From contig JADZCN010000022.1 in the NCBI GenBank assembly GCA_020851565.1, positions 1 through 64,000 of the forward strand: a stretch of 64,000 bases of DNA. The letters run 5' to 3'. Below the pieces are notes generated by a model. The model was given only the letters and a program-made list of their open reading frames with translations, made no database searches and was not told the DNA's origin. The position numbers were made by a program, and so were the translations under genes. This stretch comes from Acidobacteriota bacterium (GTDB lineage Bacteria; Acidobacteriota; Vicinamibacteria; Vicinamibacterales; UBA2999). Positions 17,436 to 25,036 of the stretch are shown piece after piece (within the stretch, counting starts at the first letter, position 1; each line of letters begins with the position of its first letter).

Positions 17436-18695
17436 TCAGGCCACCTGCAGGCGGCGCGTGCCGAGCGCGAAGCAGGCGAGGCCCACCACGACGAGAATGG
17501 CGCAGGGCAGGGCCATCTCTGCGAGCGTGAACCCGCGCCAGAGGGCGCCCTCGATGGCAAGGATGGCCCATTTCACCGGGCTCACGTTGCCGAGCGCCAA
17601 CATCCAGCCCGGCATCAGGAACTGCGGCACCATGCCGCCGCCGACCATCGAGAGCGGCATCATGATCGCCCAGGCCGTGCCCGAGGCGGCCTGCTCGGTC
17701 GTGCCGAGCGTGGCGACGAGCATCATGAGGCCGCAGAAGGCGACCGTCGCCGAGAGCGACGCCATCACGAGCAGCGGCCACGAGGCGGGCCGGACCCCGA
17801 ACACGAAGAAGCCCAGGACGTAGAGCAGCGCCTGCACGGCGACCATCGACGCCAGGCACGCCAGCGCCTTGCCGCCGAGAATCTGCGCCCGCGACAGCGG
17901 CGACATCGCCAGCCTGACCAGGGTGCCGCGCGTGCGCTCGGAGACGAGGCTGACACCGAAGGACATCATGCAGCCGAGCAGGGCCCACAGCACGCCCTGG
18001 GGAAACGTGATCTCGAACGGGTTTGCGGGCCCTGGGCGCTCGCGTACCACGGCGGCCGCGGTCACCTTCAGCGGCTGCCATTGCGGGCCCGCCGTTTCCC
18101 CTGACTGTTGGGTGGCGGGCGAGGCGACAAAGGCCTTCAGCTCGCCCAGGAAGCGCCCGAGCTCCGGCGGGGCGTTGGGGTCACCGCGCAGGTCCCCGAG
18201 CGCCTGGTCCACCATGTCGCTCGACGCTTTCGGGTCCGACAGCGTCCGCTGCATGTCCTCGGCGGCCGCCTTCATCAGCAGCCCCTCGATCATCCCGGCC
18301 TCGGCCTTGCGCGAAGGGTCCGCGCCGACCTCGATCTCGCGCGGATCGCCGTAGAACATGCGCGCCGATTTCGCCCCGAACCCCGGCTTGAGCACGAGGA
18401 AGGCGGCGCGCTGCCCGCGCCGGACGGCCGCCTCGGCCTCGTCGCGGGCCATCGGCGCCAGGTCGAACTGTCCCGAATCGTGCAACCGCTTCACGAACGC
18501 GCGCGAGCCGTCCGTGGCGTCCTCGTCCACGAGCGCGACGCGGATGGCGCTGGCCTCGCCCTCGCCAGGGCCGCCGAACGCGTAGCCGAACATCACCGCG
18601 ACGATCACCGGGAAGACAATCGTGAAGAAAAGCGCCATCCGGACGCGGGGGAGCAGGCGCAGATCCTTCAGGGCAAGCACGACCACGGCGTTCAT
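17436..18695 (-). CDS. ABC-2 type transporter permease
   Basis: Inner-membrane permease of 419 residues. One N-terminal transmembrane helix (about 20-42) is followed by a large soluble domain to about residue 215 and then five to six helices, the ABC2_membrane_3 layout seen in NatB/YhaP-type exporters. The conserved cytoplasmic segment SERTRGTLVRLAMSPLSRAQ is present. It starts 12 nt after the ATPase gene stop and forms the exporter with it. Substrate unknown; relatives export sodium, peptides or antibiotics. Confidence 0.88.
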   Translation of the reverse strand: MNAVVVLALKDLRLLPRVRMALFFTIVFPVIVAVMFGYAFGGPGEGEASAIRVALVDEDATDGSRAFVKRLHDSGQFDLAPMARDEAEAAVRRGQRAAFLVLKPGFGAKSARMFYGDPREIEVGADPSRKAEAGMIEGLLMKAAAEDMQRTLSDPKASSDMVDQALGDLRGDPNAPPELGRFLGELKAFVASPATQQSGETAGPQWQPLKVTAAAVVRERPGPANPFEITFPQGVLWALLGCMMSFGVSLVSERTRGTLVRLAMSPLSRAQILGGKALACLASMVAVQALLYVLGFFVFGVRPASWPLLVMASLSATVAFCGLMMLVATLGTTEQAASGTAWAIMMPLSMVGGGMVPQFLMPGWMLALGNVSPVKWAILAIEGALWRGFTLAEMALPCAILVVVGLACFALGTRRLQVA

Positions 18696-18707
18696 GGATG
18701 CGCTCCT

Positions 18708-19553
18708 TCAGTCCCTGAGGGACTGGCCGGTCAGATGCAGGAACACCTGTTCGAGCGTCGGGCGCTCGACGTGGAAGTCGCGGACCGTGGTGGTGGCCGC
18801 GAGCCGACTGAGCTCGGCCAGCGGGTCGGTCGTCTGCACGCGCCTTTCCCCGTCCGTCGTGGTCACCACCAGCATGGCCGGGCCCCCGTGGGCCGCGAGC
18901 AGCTCGTCCAGCGTGCCGAGCGCGAGCAGCCGGCCGCGATCCACGATGGCGATGCGATCGCACAGCCGCTCGGCCTCCTCCATGTAGTGCGTGGTGTAGA
19001 TGATGGTGCGGCCGTCGCGGTTGAGCGCCTCGATGTTGTCGAAGATGGCATTGCGCGACTGCGGATCGACCCCGACGGTGGGCTCGTCCAGGAGGAGCAG
19101 GTCGGGGTCGTGGACCAGGGCGGCGGCGAGGTTGAGGCGCCGCTTCATCCCGCCCGAGTACGTGCCGGCGTGGTCGCGCGCGCGGTCGGCAAGGCCCACG
19201 AAGGCCAGGCACGCGGCGACGCGGCGGTCGAGCGCGGCGCCTGCCAGGCCGTACACCTGCCCGAAGAACCGCAGGTTCTCCTCGCCCGAGAGCAGGTCGT
19301 AGATGGCCAGACCCTGGGGCGCCACGCCAAGGCGCGCCCGCACGCCAGCAACGGTCGGGGCACCCCGTCCCTCGATGGACACCTTGCCCTCGTCCGGCTC
19401 CAGCAGGCCGACGGCCAGGCCCACGGTGGTGCTCTTGCCGGCCCCGTTGGGCCCGAGCAGCCCGAACACCTCGCCCCGCCGCACGGAGAGGGACAGGCCA
19501 TCCACCGCCGTCAGGCTGCCGTAGCGTTTCCGCACGTTCGTGAGCGTCAGCAT
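18708..19553 (-). CDS. ABC transporter ATP-binding protein
   Basis: ATPase subunit of 281 residues driving the exporter encoded just downstream. Walker A GPNGAGKST, Q-loop region, signature YSGGMKRRL and Walker B LLLLDEPTVGVD followed by an H-loop (YTTHYMEEAERL) are all intact. The C-terminal extension (about 215-281) is typical of the DrrA/CcmA-like group. ATG 19553 begins the usual MLTLTNVRKRYG strand, so the longer upstream frame is not used. It is the first gene of a minus-strand series that continues with the permease and the S9 peptidase. Confidence 0.93.
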   Translation of the reverse strand: MLTLTNVRKRYGSLTAVDGLSLSVRRGEVFGLLGPNGAGKSTTVGLAVGLLEPDEGKVSIEGRGAPTVAGVRARLGVAPQGLAIYDLLSGEENLRFFGQVYGLAGAALDRRVAACLAFVGLADRARDHAGTYSGGMKRRLNLAAALVHDPDLLLLDEPTVGVDPQSRNAIFDNIEALNRDGRTIIYTTHYMEEAERLCDRIAIVDRGRLLALGTLDELLAAHGGPAMLVVTTTDGERRVQTTDPLAELSRLAATTTVRDFHVERPTLEQVFLHLTGQSLRD

Positions 19554-19693
19554 GGTTGTTGACTGGATACGGCCCCGCGCTCCTGCTGTTCGGACGCCGC
19601 CGTCGAACGGCAGGTTGAGCGGATCCAGCGGTCGGCCCCCGCCCGCACCGGCCCGCACCTGCCCGCACCCGCCGCACCCGGGTAGAATGTCCC

Positions 19694-21031
19694 ATCGCTA
19701 CCGAATTCCTCATCATCCTGCTGCTCATCCTGGCCAACGGCGTCTTCGCCATGTCGGAGATTGCGGTGGTGGCGGCCCGCAAGGTGCGCCTGCAGCAACG
19801 CGCCGACGATGGTGACGATCGCGCGCGGGCGGCACTGGAGCTCGCCAACCACCCTGCGAAGTTCCTCTCCACGGTGCAGGTGGGCATCACGCTCGTGGGC
19901 ATCCTGGCGGGCGCCTACGGCGGCGCGACCATTGCCGAGCCGCTGGCCGTGCGCATCGCCGTGGTGCCCGAGCTGGCACCCTACGCGGAAGGCATTGCCC
20001 TGGCCATCGTCGTGGCGGTGATCGCGTTCCTGTCGCTCGTGCTGGGCGAGCTGGCGCCGAAGAACGTGGCGCTCACCAATCCCGAGACCTTCGCGTCCTG
20101 GGTGGCCAAGCCCATGATGGGGCTGGCGCGCGTCGGCGGGCCCGTCGTCGCGCTGCTGACGGGCACGACCAACCTCATCCTGCGGGTCTTCGGGATCAAG
20201 GGACAGGTGGAGCCGCACCTGACGGAAGAGGAGATCAAGGCCGTCATCAGCCAGGGCGCGGAGAGCGGCGTGCTCGAGGCCGAGGAAGAATCGATCGTGC
20301 AGCGCGTCCTGCAGCTGGGCGATCAACGCGTGGCAGGCATCATGACGCCGCGGCCCGACATCGAGTGGATCGATGTGGACGCCTCGGCCGAAGAGCTGCG
20401 CGAGTTCCTCGCCTCGCACAGCCACACACAATTCGTGGTGTGCCACGGCGGGCTCGACAACGTCCTGGGCATCGTCCGCTCCGCGGACCTGCTGCCGATT
20501 GCCATGCGGGGCGCGGCCATCGACCTGCGGGCCGTGACCGAGGACGCGCTGTTCGTGCCCGACTCCATGCCGGCGGTGCAGTTGCTCGATGCGTTTCGCG
20601 CCAAGCACAAGCACATGGCCCTGGTAATGGACGAGTTCGGTGCCGTCGAGGGCCTGGTGACCATCACCGACATGCTGGAGGCGCTGGTCGGGCACCTGCC
20701 GGCCAGCCCCGCCGAAGCGGCCGCCGCGTTCGTCGTGCGCCCCGATGGGTCGTGGCTCGTCGAGGGCTCGGCCTCAATGGAGGAAGTCGTCGAGCGCCTG
20801 GCGCTCGAGCCTCTCCCCGAGGAGGAGGCCGGGGCGTATCACACGCTGGGCGGCTTCGTCATGGCGCGCCTCGGCCGCGTGCCGGCGACTGCCGACCGGT
20901 TCGAGTGGGGCGGCATGCGGTTCGAGGTGATCGACATGGACGGCCGGCGGATCGACAAAGTATTGGTGAATCGTGTCGGGAATCGGGAGTCGGGAGTCGG
21001 GACGGGAGCCAATCGGGACGGGAGAGACTGA
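19694..21031 (+). CDS. CNNM/CorC (hemolysin C) family transporter-like protein, probable non-AUG start
   Basis: Membrane protein of the CNNM-CBS-CorC_HlyC type, linked to magnesium/cobalt homeostasis. Order: four-helix CNNM domain (to about 190), paired CBS domains (GIMTPRPDIEWID onward) and a C-terminal CorC_HlyC fold (TLGGFVMARLGRVP). The first ATG, 19751, would remove the first membrane helix. The frame is open from 19619 and reads ATEFLIILLLILANGVFAMSE from 19697, the expected N-terminus, but has no ATG, GTG or TTG there. ATC 19694 sits exactly where homologues carry Met. The options are a rare AUC start, a CTG start or a sequence error. The C-terminal tail (NRESGVGTGANRDGRD) is encoded by a GGGAGTC repeat. 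Confidence 0.8.
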   Translation: MATEFLIILLLILANGVFAMSEIAVVAARKVRLQQRADDGDDRARAALELANHPAKFLSTVQVGITLVGILAGAYGGATIAEPLAVRIAVVPELAPYAEGIALAIVVAVIAFLSLVLGELAPKNVALTNPETFASWVAKPMMGLARVGGPVVALLTGTTNLILRVFGIKGQVEPHLTEEEIKAVISQGAESGVLEAEEESIVQRVLQLGDQRVAGIMTPRPDIEWIDVDASAEELREFLASHSHTQFVVCHGGLDNVLGIVRSADLLPIAMRGAAIDLRAVTEDALFVPDSMPAVQLLDAFRAKHKHMALVMDEFGAVEGLVTITDMLEALVGHLPASPAEAAAAFVVRPDGSWLVEGSASMEEVVERLALEPLPEEEAGAYHTLGGFVMARLGRVPATADRFEWGGMRFEVIDMDGRRIDKVLVNRVGNRESGVGTGANRDGRD

Positions 21032-21040
21032 GGGCGCACC

Positions 21041-21165
21041 TGCCGGCGCGTAGGCACGTCCTGCTGACGTGTGGGCCTTCGGTGGGCGGTTACGGCGTCC
21101 TGATCCCACGGCACAAAGTGCCGCCCACCTCGCGTTGCGAGGCCCACGGCGCGCGAAGTGCGCTG
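21041..21165. repeat. Array of covarying mini-hairpins
   Basis: The gap between the CNNM gene and the convergent EVE gene is filled with short hairpins of the same design as 2327-2515: GCACGTC/GACGTG, GGCAC-AAA-GTGCC, CTCGC-GTT-GCGAG and GCGC/GTGCGC. They are joined by TAGG, TGGGCC or GCCCACC linkers. The region may act as a bidirectional terminator. Confidence 0.65.
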
Positions 21166-21167
21166 CC

Positions 21168-21572
21168 CTATCCCAGGCCTCGCTTCTCGATCCACGCCCA
21201 CTGCTCGTCCGTGACGGGCATCACCGACAGGCGGGGCAGGCGTACGAGCGGGAAGTCGGCGAATTCCTTCACCGCCTTCACCTCGGCGAGCGTGACCGGC
21301 TGCTTCAGGGCCTTGTCGGGCACGAGGTCCACGACGTGGAGCTTGCCGTCCTCGTCCGCGGGGTCGGGCCGAGGCGCGCTGGCCACCTTCGCGATGCCGA
21401 CCACGGCCTTCTCGCTGCCGGTGTGGTAGTAGAAGACCCGATCCCCGGGTTTCATGGCGCGCAGGTTCTTCTGCGCGACGGGATTCCTCACGCCCGACCA
21501 GACGGTCCTGCCGTCCTTCACGAACTGCGAGAACGGGTAGTTTGCCGGCTCTTCCTTCACCAGCCACTTCAT
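21168..21572 (-). CDS. EVE domain-containing protein
   Basis: A 134-residue single-domain EVE protein of the PUA-like superfamily. The typical start MKWLVKEEPANYPFSQF, the GVRNPVAQKNLRAMKPGDRVFYYHTG core and VVGIAKVAS are clear. EVE domains read modified bases in DNA or RNA; free-standing ones such as thymocyte nuclear protein 1 relatives have no settled bacterial role. ATG 21572 is chosen over the one five codons upstream by family conservation. No ribosome-binding site is evident. The gene is isolated between repeat regions. Confidence 0.92.
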   Translation of the reverse strand: MKWLVKEEPANYPFSQFVKDGRTVWSGVRNPVAQKNLRAMKPGDRVFYYHTGSEKAVVGIAKVASAPRPDPADEDGKLHVVDLVPDKALKQPVTLAEVKAVKEFADFPLVRLPRLSVMPVTDEQWAWIEKRGLG

Positions 21573-21590
21573 GGGGAGAGGATACACCTG

Positions 21591-21651
21591 GTTCTCGGGT
21601 TCTCGGGTTCTCGGGTTCTCGGGTTCTCGGGTTCTCAGGTTCTCGGGTTCG
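21591..21651. repeat. 8-bp tandem repeat (GTTCTCGG)
   Basis: About seven head-to-tail copies of GTTCTCGG, one with an A substitution, lie between the EVE gene and the next minus-strand gene. There is no coding signal. Confidence 0.88.
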
Positions 21652-21658
21652 GAAACTG

Positions 21659-22558
21659 TCAGCGGAGTACGTCCAGGCGCCGCAGCCAGTCGCCGAGGGC
21701 GTACAGGTGGTCCATGTGATCGGGGGCGGAGTTCCCGGCGAAGCCGAGGACGTGCAGGCCGCCCCGACCCGAGTCGCTCAGTTGCTGCATGCCGAGCGGC
21801 CCCTCGGCCAGCCGGGCACGGCGCGCCACACCCGCGCTACGCAGCAGCGCGTCGGCGGTTTCCGTCGTGCTCGCGTAGGTTCCAGGGAATACCTCGGAGT
21901 GCGTCACGATCAGGCGCTTGCGGCCAGCTGCAGCCTCAGAGGCCAGACGCAGGAAGACGTCCAGATCCTGCGCCGCGATCTCCAGGTCACGGCTGCGGGG
22001 CGCACCCGCATCGCCCTGGTAGCCGGCATGCAGGGAATCGGCCAGGATCACCGCCGCTACGCGCGCGAAGTGATCCGGCACGCGCAGAATGGCGCGGACC
22101 GCGCCGTATCCGGCGCTGAAGCTGGTGAGGACGATCGGATCCCAGCTCACCCGCCTCCCCAGGAGGCCTGCCGCGACCGTGCGCGCCTCCTCGAGGAGCA
22201 CGCCGAACTCGGACGCGTCCGCGAAGGCCTTGCCGTAAACGCCAGACCCGCTGCCCAGCTGGAACGTGACGAGCGCCGCGTCGAGCCTGGCGGCGGCCAC
22301 GTGCCGCTCCACGAGCCATGGCGCGCCATGGAAGTGGATGATCAGGGCCAGCCGATCGCGCGGACGAAGGCCCTCGCGGATGAAGAGCGTGCCTGCCCCA
22401 ATCGCGGCGCGCTGCCCACGCGGCGACTCCTCCGCGACTCGCGGATGCGGACGCGTCGTGTCCGACATCGGCGATGGATTCTGCGGCGCGGGCGCCTGAG
22501 CCGGCGATCCGAGCGCCGCACAGGCGCTCACCAGCACGGCAAGGAGGGCCGGACGCAT
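21659..22558 (-). CDS. Alpha/beta-hydrolase-fold protein, exported
   Basis: A 299-residue protein with an N-terminal hydrophobic export signal (RPALLAVLVSACAALG) that contains a cysteine and may be a lipoprotein signal. Hydrolase features: LIIHFHGAPW (oxyanion region), nucleophile-elbow-like LTSFSAGYGAVR, an acidic residue in AVILADSLHAGY and a late histidine in DHMDHLYALGDWL. The elbow reads S-F-S-A-G rather than the classic G-x-S-x-G, so catalytic activity is probable but unproved. Substrate unknown. It is 51 nt downstream of the DUF4242 gene on the same strand and may be co-transcribed. Confidence 0.7.
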   Translation of the reverse strand: MRPALLAVLVSACAALGSPAQAPAPQNPSPMSDTTRPHPRVAEESPRGQRAAIGAGTLFIREGLRPRDRLALIIHFHGAPWLVERHVAAARLDAALVTFQLGSGSGVYGKAFADASEFGVLLEEARTVAAGLLGRRVSWDPIVLTSFSAGYGAVRAILRVPDHFARVAAVILADSLHAGYQGDAGAPRSRDLEIAAQDLDVFLRLASEAAAGRKRLIVTHSEVFPGTYASTTETADALLRSAGVARRARLAEGPLGMQQLSDSGRGGLHVLGFAGNSAPDHMDHLYALGDWLRRLDVLR

Positions 22559-22609
22559 GCTGGAGAGGGACGACGGGAATCGGTGTAACGCGTCTCCGCT
22601 TCCGTGAAG

Positions 22610-22882
22610 CTACTCGGCCGTTGTCGGATCGATGATCGCCTTCACCTCGAAGACGTTGTCCGCAGGAAAGCCGCCCTGGCGGGCGTGCTCGCGCACCATG
22701 TCGGCATTCGGTGCGCGGTACACGCAGAAGATCTTGTCTGCGAGGATGTAGCTGTGCACCCACTGAATCTGCGGGCCCATGTTGTTGAGCACCCCACACG
22801 ACTTCTGCGAGATCGCCTGGAGCTGGGCCGGGGTGAGTGCGCCGGCGCCGGGAATGTTGCGCTCGATCAAGTACTGCGGCAC
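22610..22882 (-). CDS. DUF4242 (SCO4226-like) small protein
   Basis: A 90-residue ferredoxin-like-fold protein beginning MPQYLIERNIPGAG and containing WVHSYILADKIFCVYRAP and GGFPADNVFEV, the DUF4242 signature. A Streptomyces family member binds nickel; whether this one does is unknown. There is no signal peptide. GGAGG lies just before ATG 22882. Confidence 0.85.
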   Translation of the reverse strand: MPQYLIERNIPGAGALTPAQLQAISQKSCGVLNNMGPQIQWVHSYILADKIFCVYRAPNADMVREHARQGGFPADNVFEVKAIIDPTTAE

Positions 22883-22974
22883 GGTACCTCCTGGTCGGGA
22901 ATCGCGGCGACGATATCACACTCCGCCAGGGCCCTGGCGCCCTTCAGCCCGCATGTCCGGGCGATCCCGGTCGC

Positions 22975-23297
22975 TCACCGTCCGATCGCGAAGAGCGCGT
23001 TGTCCGAGCGGATGAACAGCCGCCCGCCCGTGGCGAAGTCGTGCCCGCTCACGCCCGCGCTGGAGTTCAGGACGATCTCCGCCGTGCCGCCCGTCTCCAC
23101 CACCAGCGGCGTGCTGTACGAGGTGACGCCTCGCGGCGCGTCCACCTTCCATCGGACGGAGCCCGTCCGCGCGTCGAGCGCCAGCAGGTACGACTACGTC
23201 TCGTGAGAGCAGACGAGGATCAGCGTGTCGCGATGCACGGTGGGCGAGCTGCCGCCGCCAGGCCCAGCACCAGCACAACAGCGGGGACGATGCGCAT
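22975..23297 (-). pseudogene. Decayed PQQ-binding-like beta-propeller protein
   Basis: Pieces of a secreted PQQ-type propeller protein are compressed into 320 bp. From 23297 a signal peptide reads MRIVPAVVLVLGLAAAA. In another frame follows GGSSPTVHRDTLILVCSHET, then an in-frame TAG, then SYLLALDARTGSVRWKVDAP and STPLVVETGGTAEIVLNSSA. A jump leads to the terminal GRLFIRSDNALFAIGR and stop at 22975. Family members are about 400 residues, so most propeller blades are missing, with at least one frameshift, one nonsense codon (TAG where Gln is usual) and two internal deletions. It is not expected to make a functional protein. Confidence 0.8.
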
Positions 23298-23342
23298 GAC
23301 GCATTGTGCCGCCGTGCACCACCCGGATCCAGTCGTTCGGCG

Positions 23343-23765
23343 TCAGGCCGACTCCCCGGGTTCTGTGTACGTGGCCGACGAAGTCGGCGTCTCCCAGACC
23401 GTGACCCGTGTCACGGGCAACCCTCCTGCCGAAGCGACCTCGAAGATCAGGCGGGCCAGCCGTTCGACCGTGGGGTTGCTCTCGAGCAGGTACATGGGCT
23501 CACCAAGCGCCCTCAGCGGGGACACGAGCGGGTCATCGTGCCGGAGAATCATCCGGTGATCGATCTCCCGGTCGATCCAGCCCTTGACGACGCGCTTCAC
23601 GTCCGCGAAGTCCACGACCATTCCGCGGCGGTCGAGGTCATCGGTGCGCACCTCCACCTCCGCAACGGCGTTGTGGCCGTGCGGGTGCCTGCAGATGCCG
23701 TCGTAGTCGAGCAGCCGATGCCCGTAGCAGAAGTCAATCTGCTTGATCACGCGGTACACAGCCAT
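23343..23765 (-). CDS. queD: 6-pyruvoyl/6-carboxy-tetrahydropterin synthase
   Basis: A 140-residue PTPS/QueD-family enzyme, which converts dihydroneopterin triphosphate to 6-carboxytetrahydropterin in queuosine synthesis or to 6-pyruvoyl-tetrahydropterin. Zinc ligands H16, H29 and H31 and catalytic C25 are visible in FCYGHRLLDYDGICRHPHGHN. The C-terminal half shows the catalytic Asp-His region DREIDHRMIL, ESNPTVERLA and the final VWETPTSSATY. ATG 23765 begins the family core. An upstream open frame to 23915 crosses a terminator hairpin and is not used. No other queuosine genes are nearby, so queuosine is the default pathway by family only. Confidence 0.88.
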   Translation of the reverse strand: MAVYRVIKQIDFCYGHRLLDYDGICRHPHGHNAVAEVEVRTDDLDRRGMVVDFADVKRVVKGWIDREIDHRMILRHDDPLVSPLRALGEPMYLLESNPTVERLARLIFEVASAGGLPVTRVTVWETPTSSATYTEPGESA

Positions 23766-23833
23766 CTCTCCGTTCGAGTCCGCCAGTACGTGCCGGCATC
23801 GCAGCCGACCGGCAGGGCCGGCGGGCCGGTGAG

Positions 23834-23878
23834 AAAAAAAAGCCGCCGGTCCACCAGGAGGCGAACATGTCGGCGGCT
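23834..23878 (-). terminator. Rho-independent terminator after ctaA
   Basis: On the minus strand AGCCGCCG pairs with CGGCGGCT across a 22-nt loop and runs straight into eight T residues (A-tract 23834-23841 on the plus strand). It lies 62 nt past the ctaA stop and separates ctaA from queD. Confidence 0.8.
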
Positions 23879-23927
23879 GAGGGGTTGAGCTTGGCAGGGA
23901 CACGGTACCAGCCATGCCCCATCGCGG

Positions 23928-23945
23928 ATATGACGGCCGTCATAT
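23928..23945. promoter_or_regulatory. TATGAC-N4-GTCATA site at the ctaA stop codon
   Basis: ATATGACGGCCGTCATAT is a perfect 18-bp palindrome and the longest of five copies in the window. It contains the TGA stop of ctaA. It lies 171 nt before the queD start and upstream of the terminator at 23834-23878, so a promoter placed at the usual distance would give a very short transcript. Confidence 0.7.
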
Positions 23946-25010
23946 CGGTGCATTTTCCCGGACGGGGCGCGCGCGGTGCCGGACGAGCAAGGCCAGGCCC
24001 AGCAGCAGGAACGCATTGCCCTGGTGAGTCACCGCCAGCCTCGTCGGCACCGCGTACAGAAGCGTGCTCACACCGAGAGCCACCTGGAGCACCACGCCGC
24101 CGAGCAGAAGGGAGGCCGCGGCTCGCGTGGCCGCCGGACGCCAGCGGCGCGTGAGCTGCCACCACAGCACGAGGACGAGCAGGCTCAGGAGGCCGGCGAG
24201 CAGCCTGTGGCCGAACTGGACGGTCACGATGTTCTCGAAGACGTTGGTCCAGAGGGGCCGCGCGCCGAACATGCCTTCGGGAATCCATCGCCCGCCCATC
24301 AGCGGAAAGGTGTTGAACGCGAACCCCGCACGCGTCCCGGCGACGAACGCGCCCGACACGATCACCAGCAGCACCAGCGCCACGACCGCGTTCGAGAGGT
24401 GACGCACCCGGTCCGAGACGGGACGACCCGACGCGGGCTCCGGGCGCAGCAGGTCCAGCGCCGTCCAGACGAGCCCGCCGAATACCACGGCCGCCAGCAG
24501 CAGGTGCGCGGCGAGGCGGTACGGGCTCACCCGCGGCACGTCCACGAGCCCGCTGGCGACCATGTACCAACCAACCGCGCCCTGCAGCCCGCCGAGGGCG
24601 AAGAGGCCCGCCAGCCTGGGCGCGAGCGACCGCGGCACCCTGCCACGCGTCCACCAGTACACCGCGGGCAGCAGAAAGACGACGCCGACGAGGCGGCCCA
24701 GCAGGCGATGGGCCCATTCGACCCAGTAGATGCCCTTGAAGGCCTCGAGCGACATCCCGCGGTTCACCTTCTGATACTCAGGCGTGCGCCGATACTGTTC
24801 GATCGCGTCCTGCCATTGCGCCTCCGTGAGTGGCGGCACCACCCCCGTGACCGGAGCCCACTCCACGATGGACAGGCCCGAGTGGGTGAGCCGGGTGAAG
24901 CCGCCGACGACCACGATGAGGAGCACGAGTGCGGCGCAGAGAAGCAGCCACCCGGCCAGGGCCGGCTCGTAGGGAAGCGAAGCGCGCGTGCGCGGTATGA
25001 CGCTGGTCAT
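23940..25010 (-). CDS. ctaA: Heme A synthase (COX15/CtaA family)
   Basis: Integral membrane enzyme of 356 residues that oxidises heme O to heme A for aa3-type oxidases. Eight transmembrane helices are apparent. The conserved histidines occur in VEWAHRLLGRL, AAHLLLAAV, QFGHRLLAG and THQGNAFLLL, and the first loop carries TRLTHSGLSIVEWAPVTG and a long periplasmic segment with the QKVNRGMSLEAFKGIYWVEW motif of the COX15-like group. The reaction depends on oxygen-driven chemistry. No ctaB or oxidase genes are in the window. ATG 25010 lies inside a TATGAC-N4-GTCATA site and another copy overlaps its stop. A terminator follows. Confidence 0.95.
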   Translation of the reverse strand: MTSVIPRTRASLPYEPALAGWLLLCAALVLLIVVVGGFTRLTHSGLSIVEWAPVTGVVPPLTEAQWQDAIEQYRRTPEYQKVNRGMSLEAFKGIYWVEWAHRLLGRLVGVVFLLPAVYWWTRGRVPRSLAPRLAGLFALGGLQGAVGWYMVASGLVDVPRVSPYRLAAHLLLAAVVFGGLVWTALDLLRPEPASGRPVSDRVRHLSNAVVALVLLVIVSGAFVAGTRAGFAFNTFPLMGGRWIPEGMFGARPLWTNVFENIVTVQFGHRLLAGLLSLLVLVLWWQLTRRWRPAATRAAASLLLGGVVLQVALGVSTLLYAVPTRLAVTHQGNAFLLLGLALLVRHRARPVRENAPI

Positions 25011-25011
25011 A
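24996..25011. promoter_or_regulatory. TATGAC-N4-GTCATA site overlapping the ctaA start codon
   Basis: TATGACGCTGGTCATA is a perfect 6-4-6 palindrome. The ctaA ATG (25010-25008) is within it, and the divergent P-loop NTPase starts 26 nt away. Binding here would block rather than activate both genes as annotated. Confidence 0.75.
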
Positions 25012-25036
25012 GCTCGCCCTCGAGGGCGCTGGCAGG

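Noticed and set aside
23766-23833. PreQ1 or other riboswitch in front of queD
   Set aside because: Only GC-rich local hairpins were seen; no preQ1 aptamer core could be recognised by eye.
23766-23915. N-terminal extension of queD, or a separate short peptide (MGHGWYRVPAK...)
   Set aside because: Both would be read through a hairpin with an eight-T tract that looks like the ctaA terminator; the QueD fold starts at 23765.
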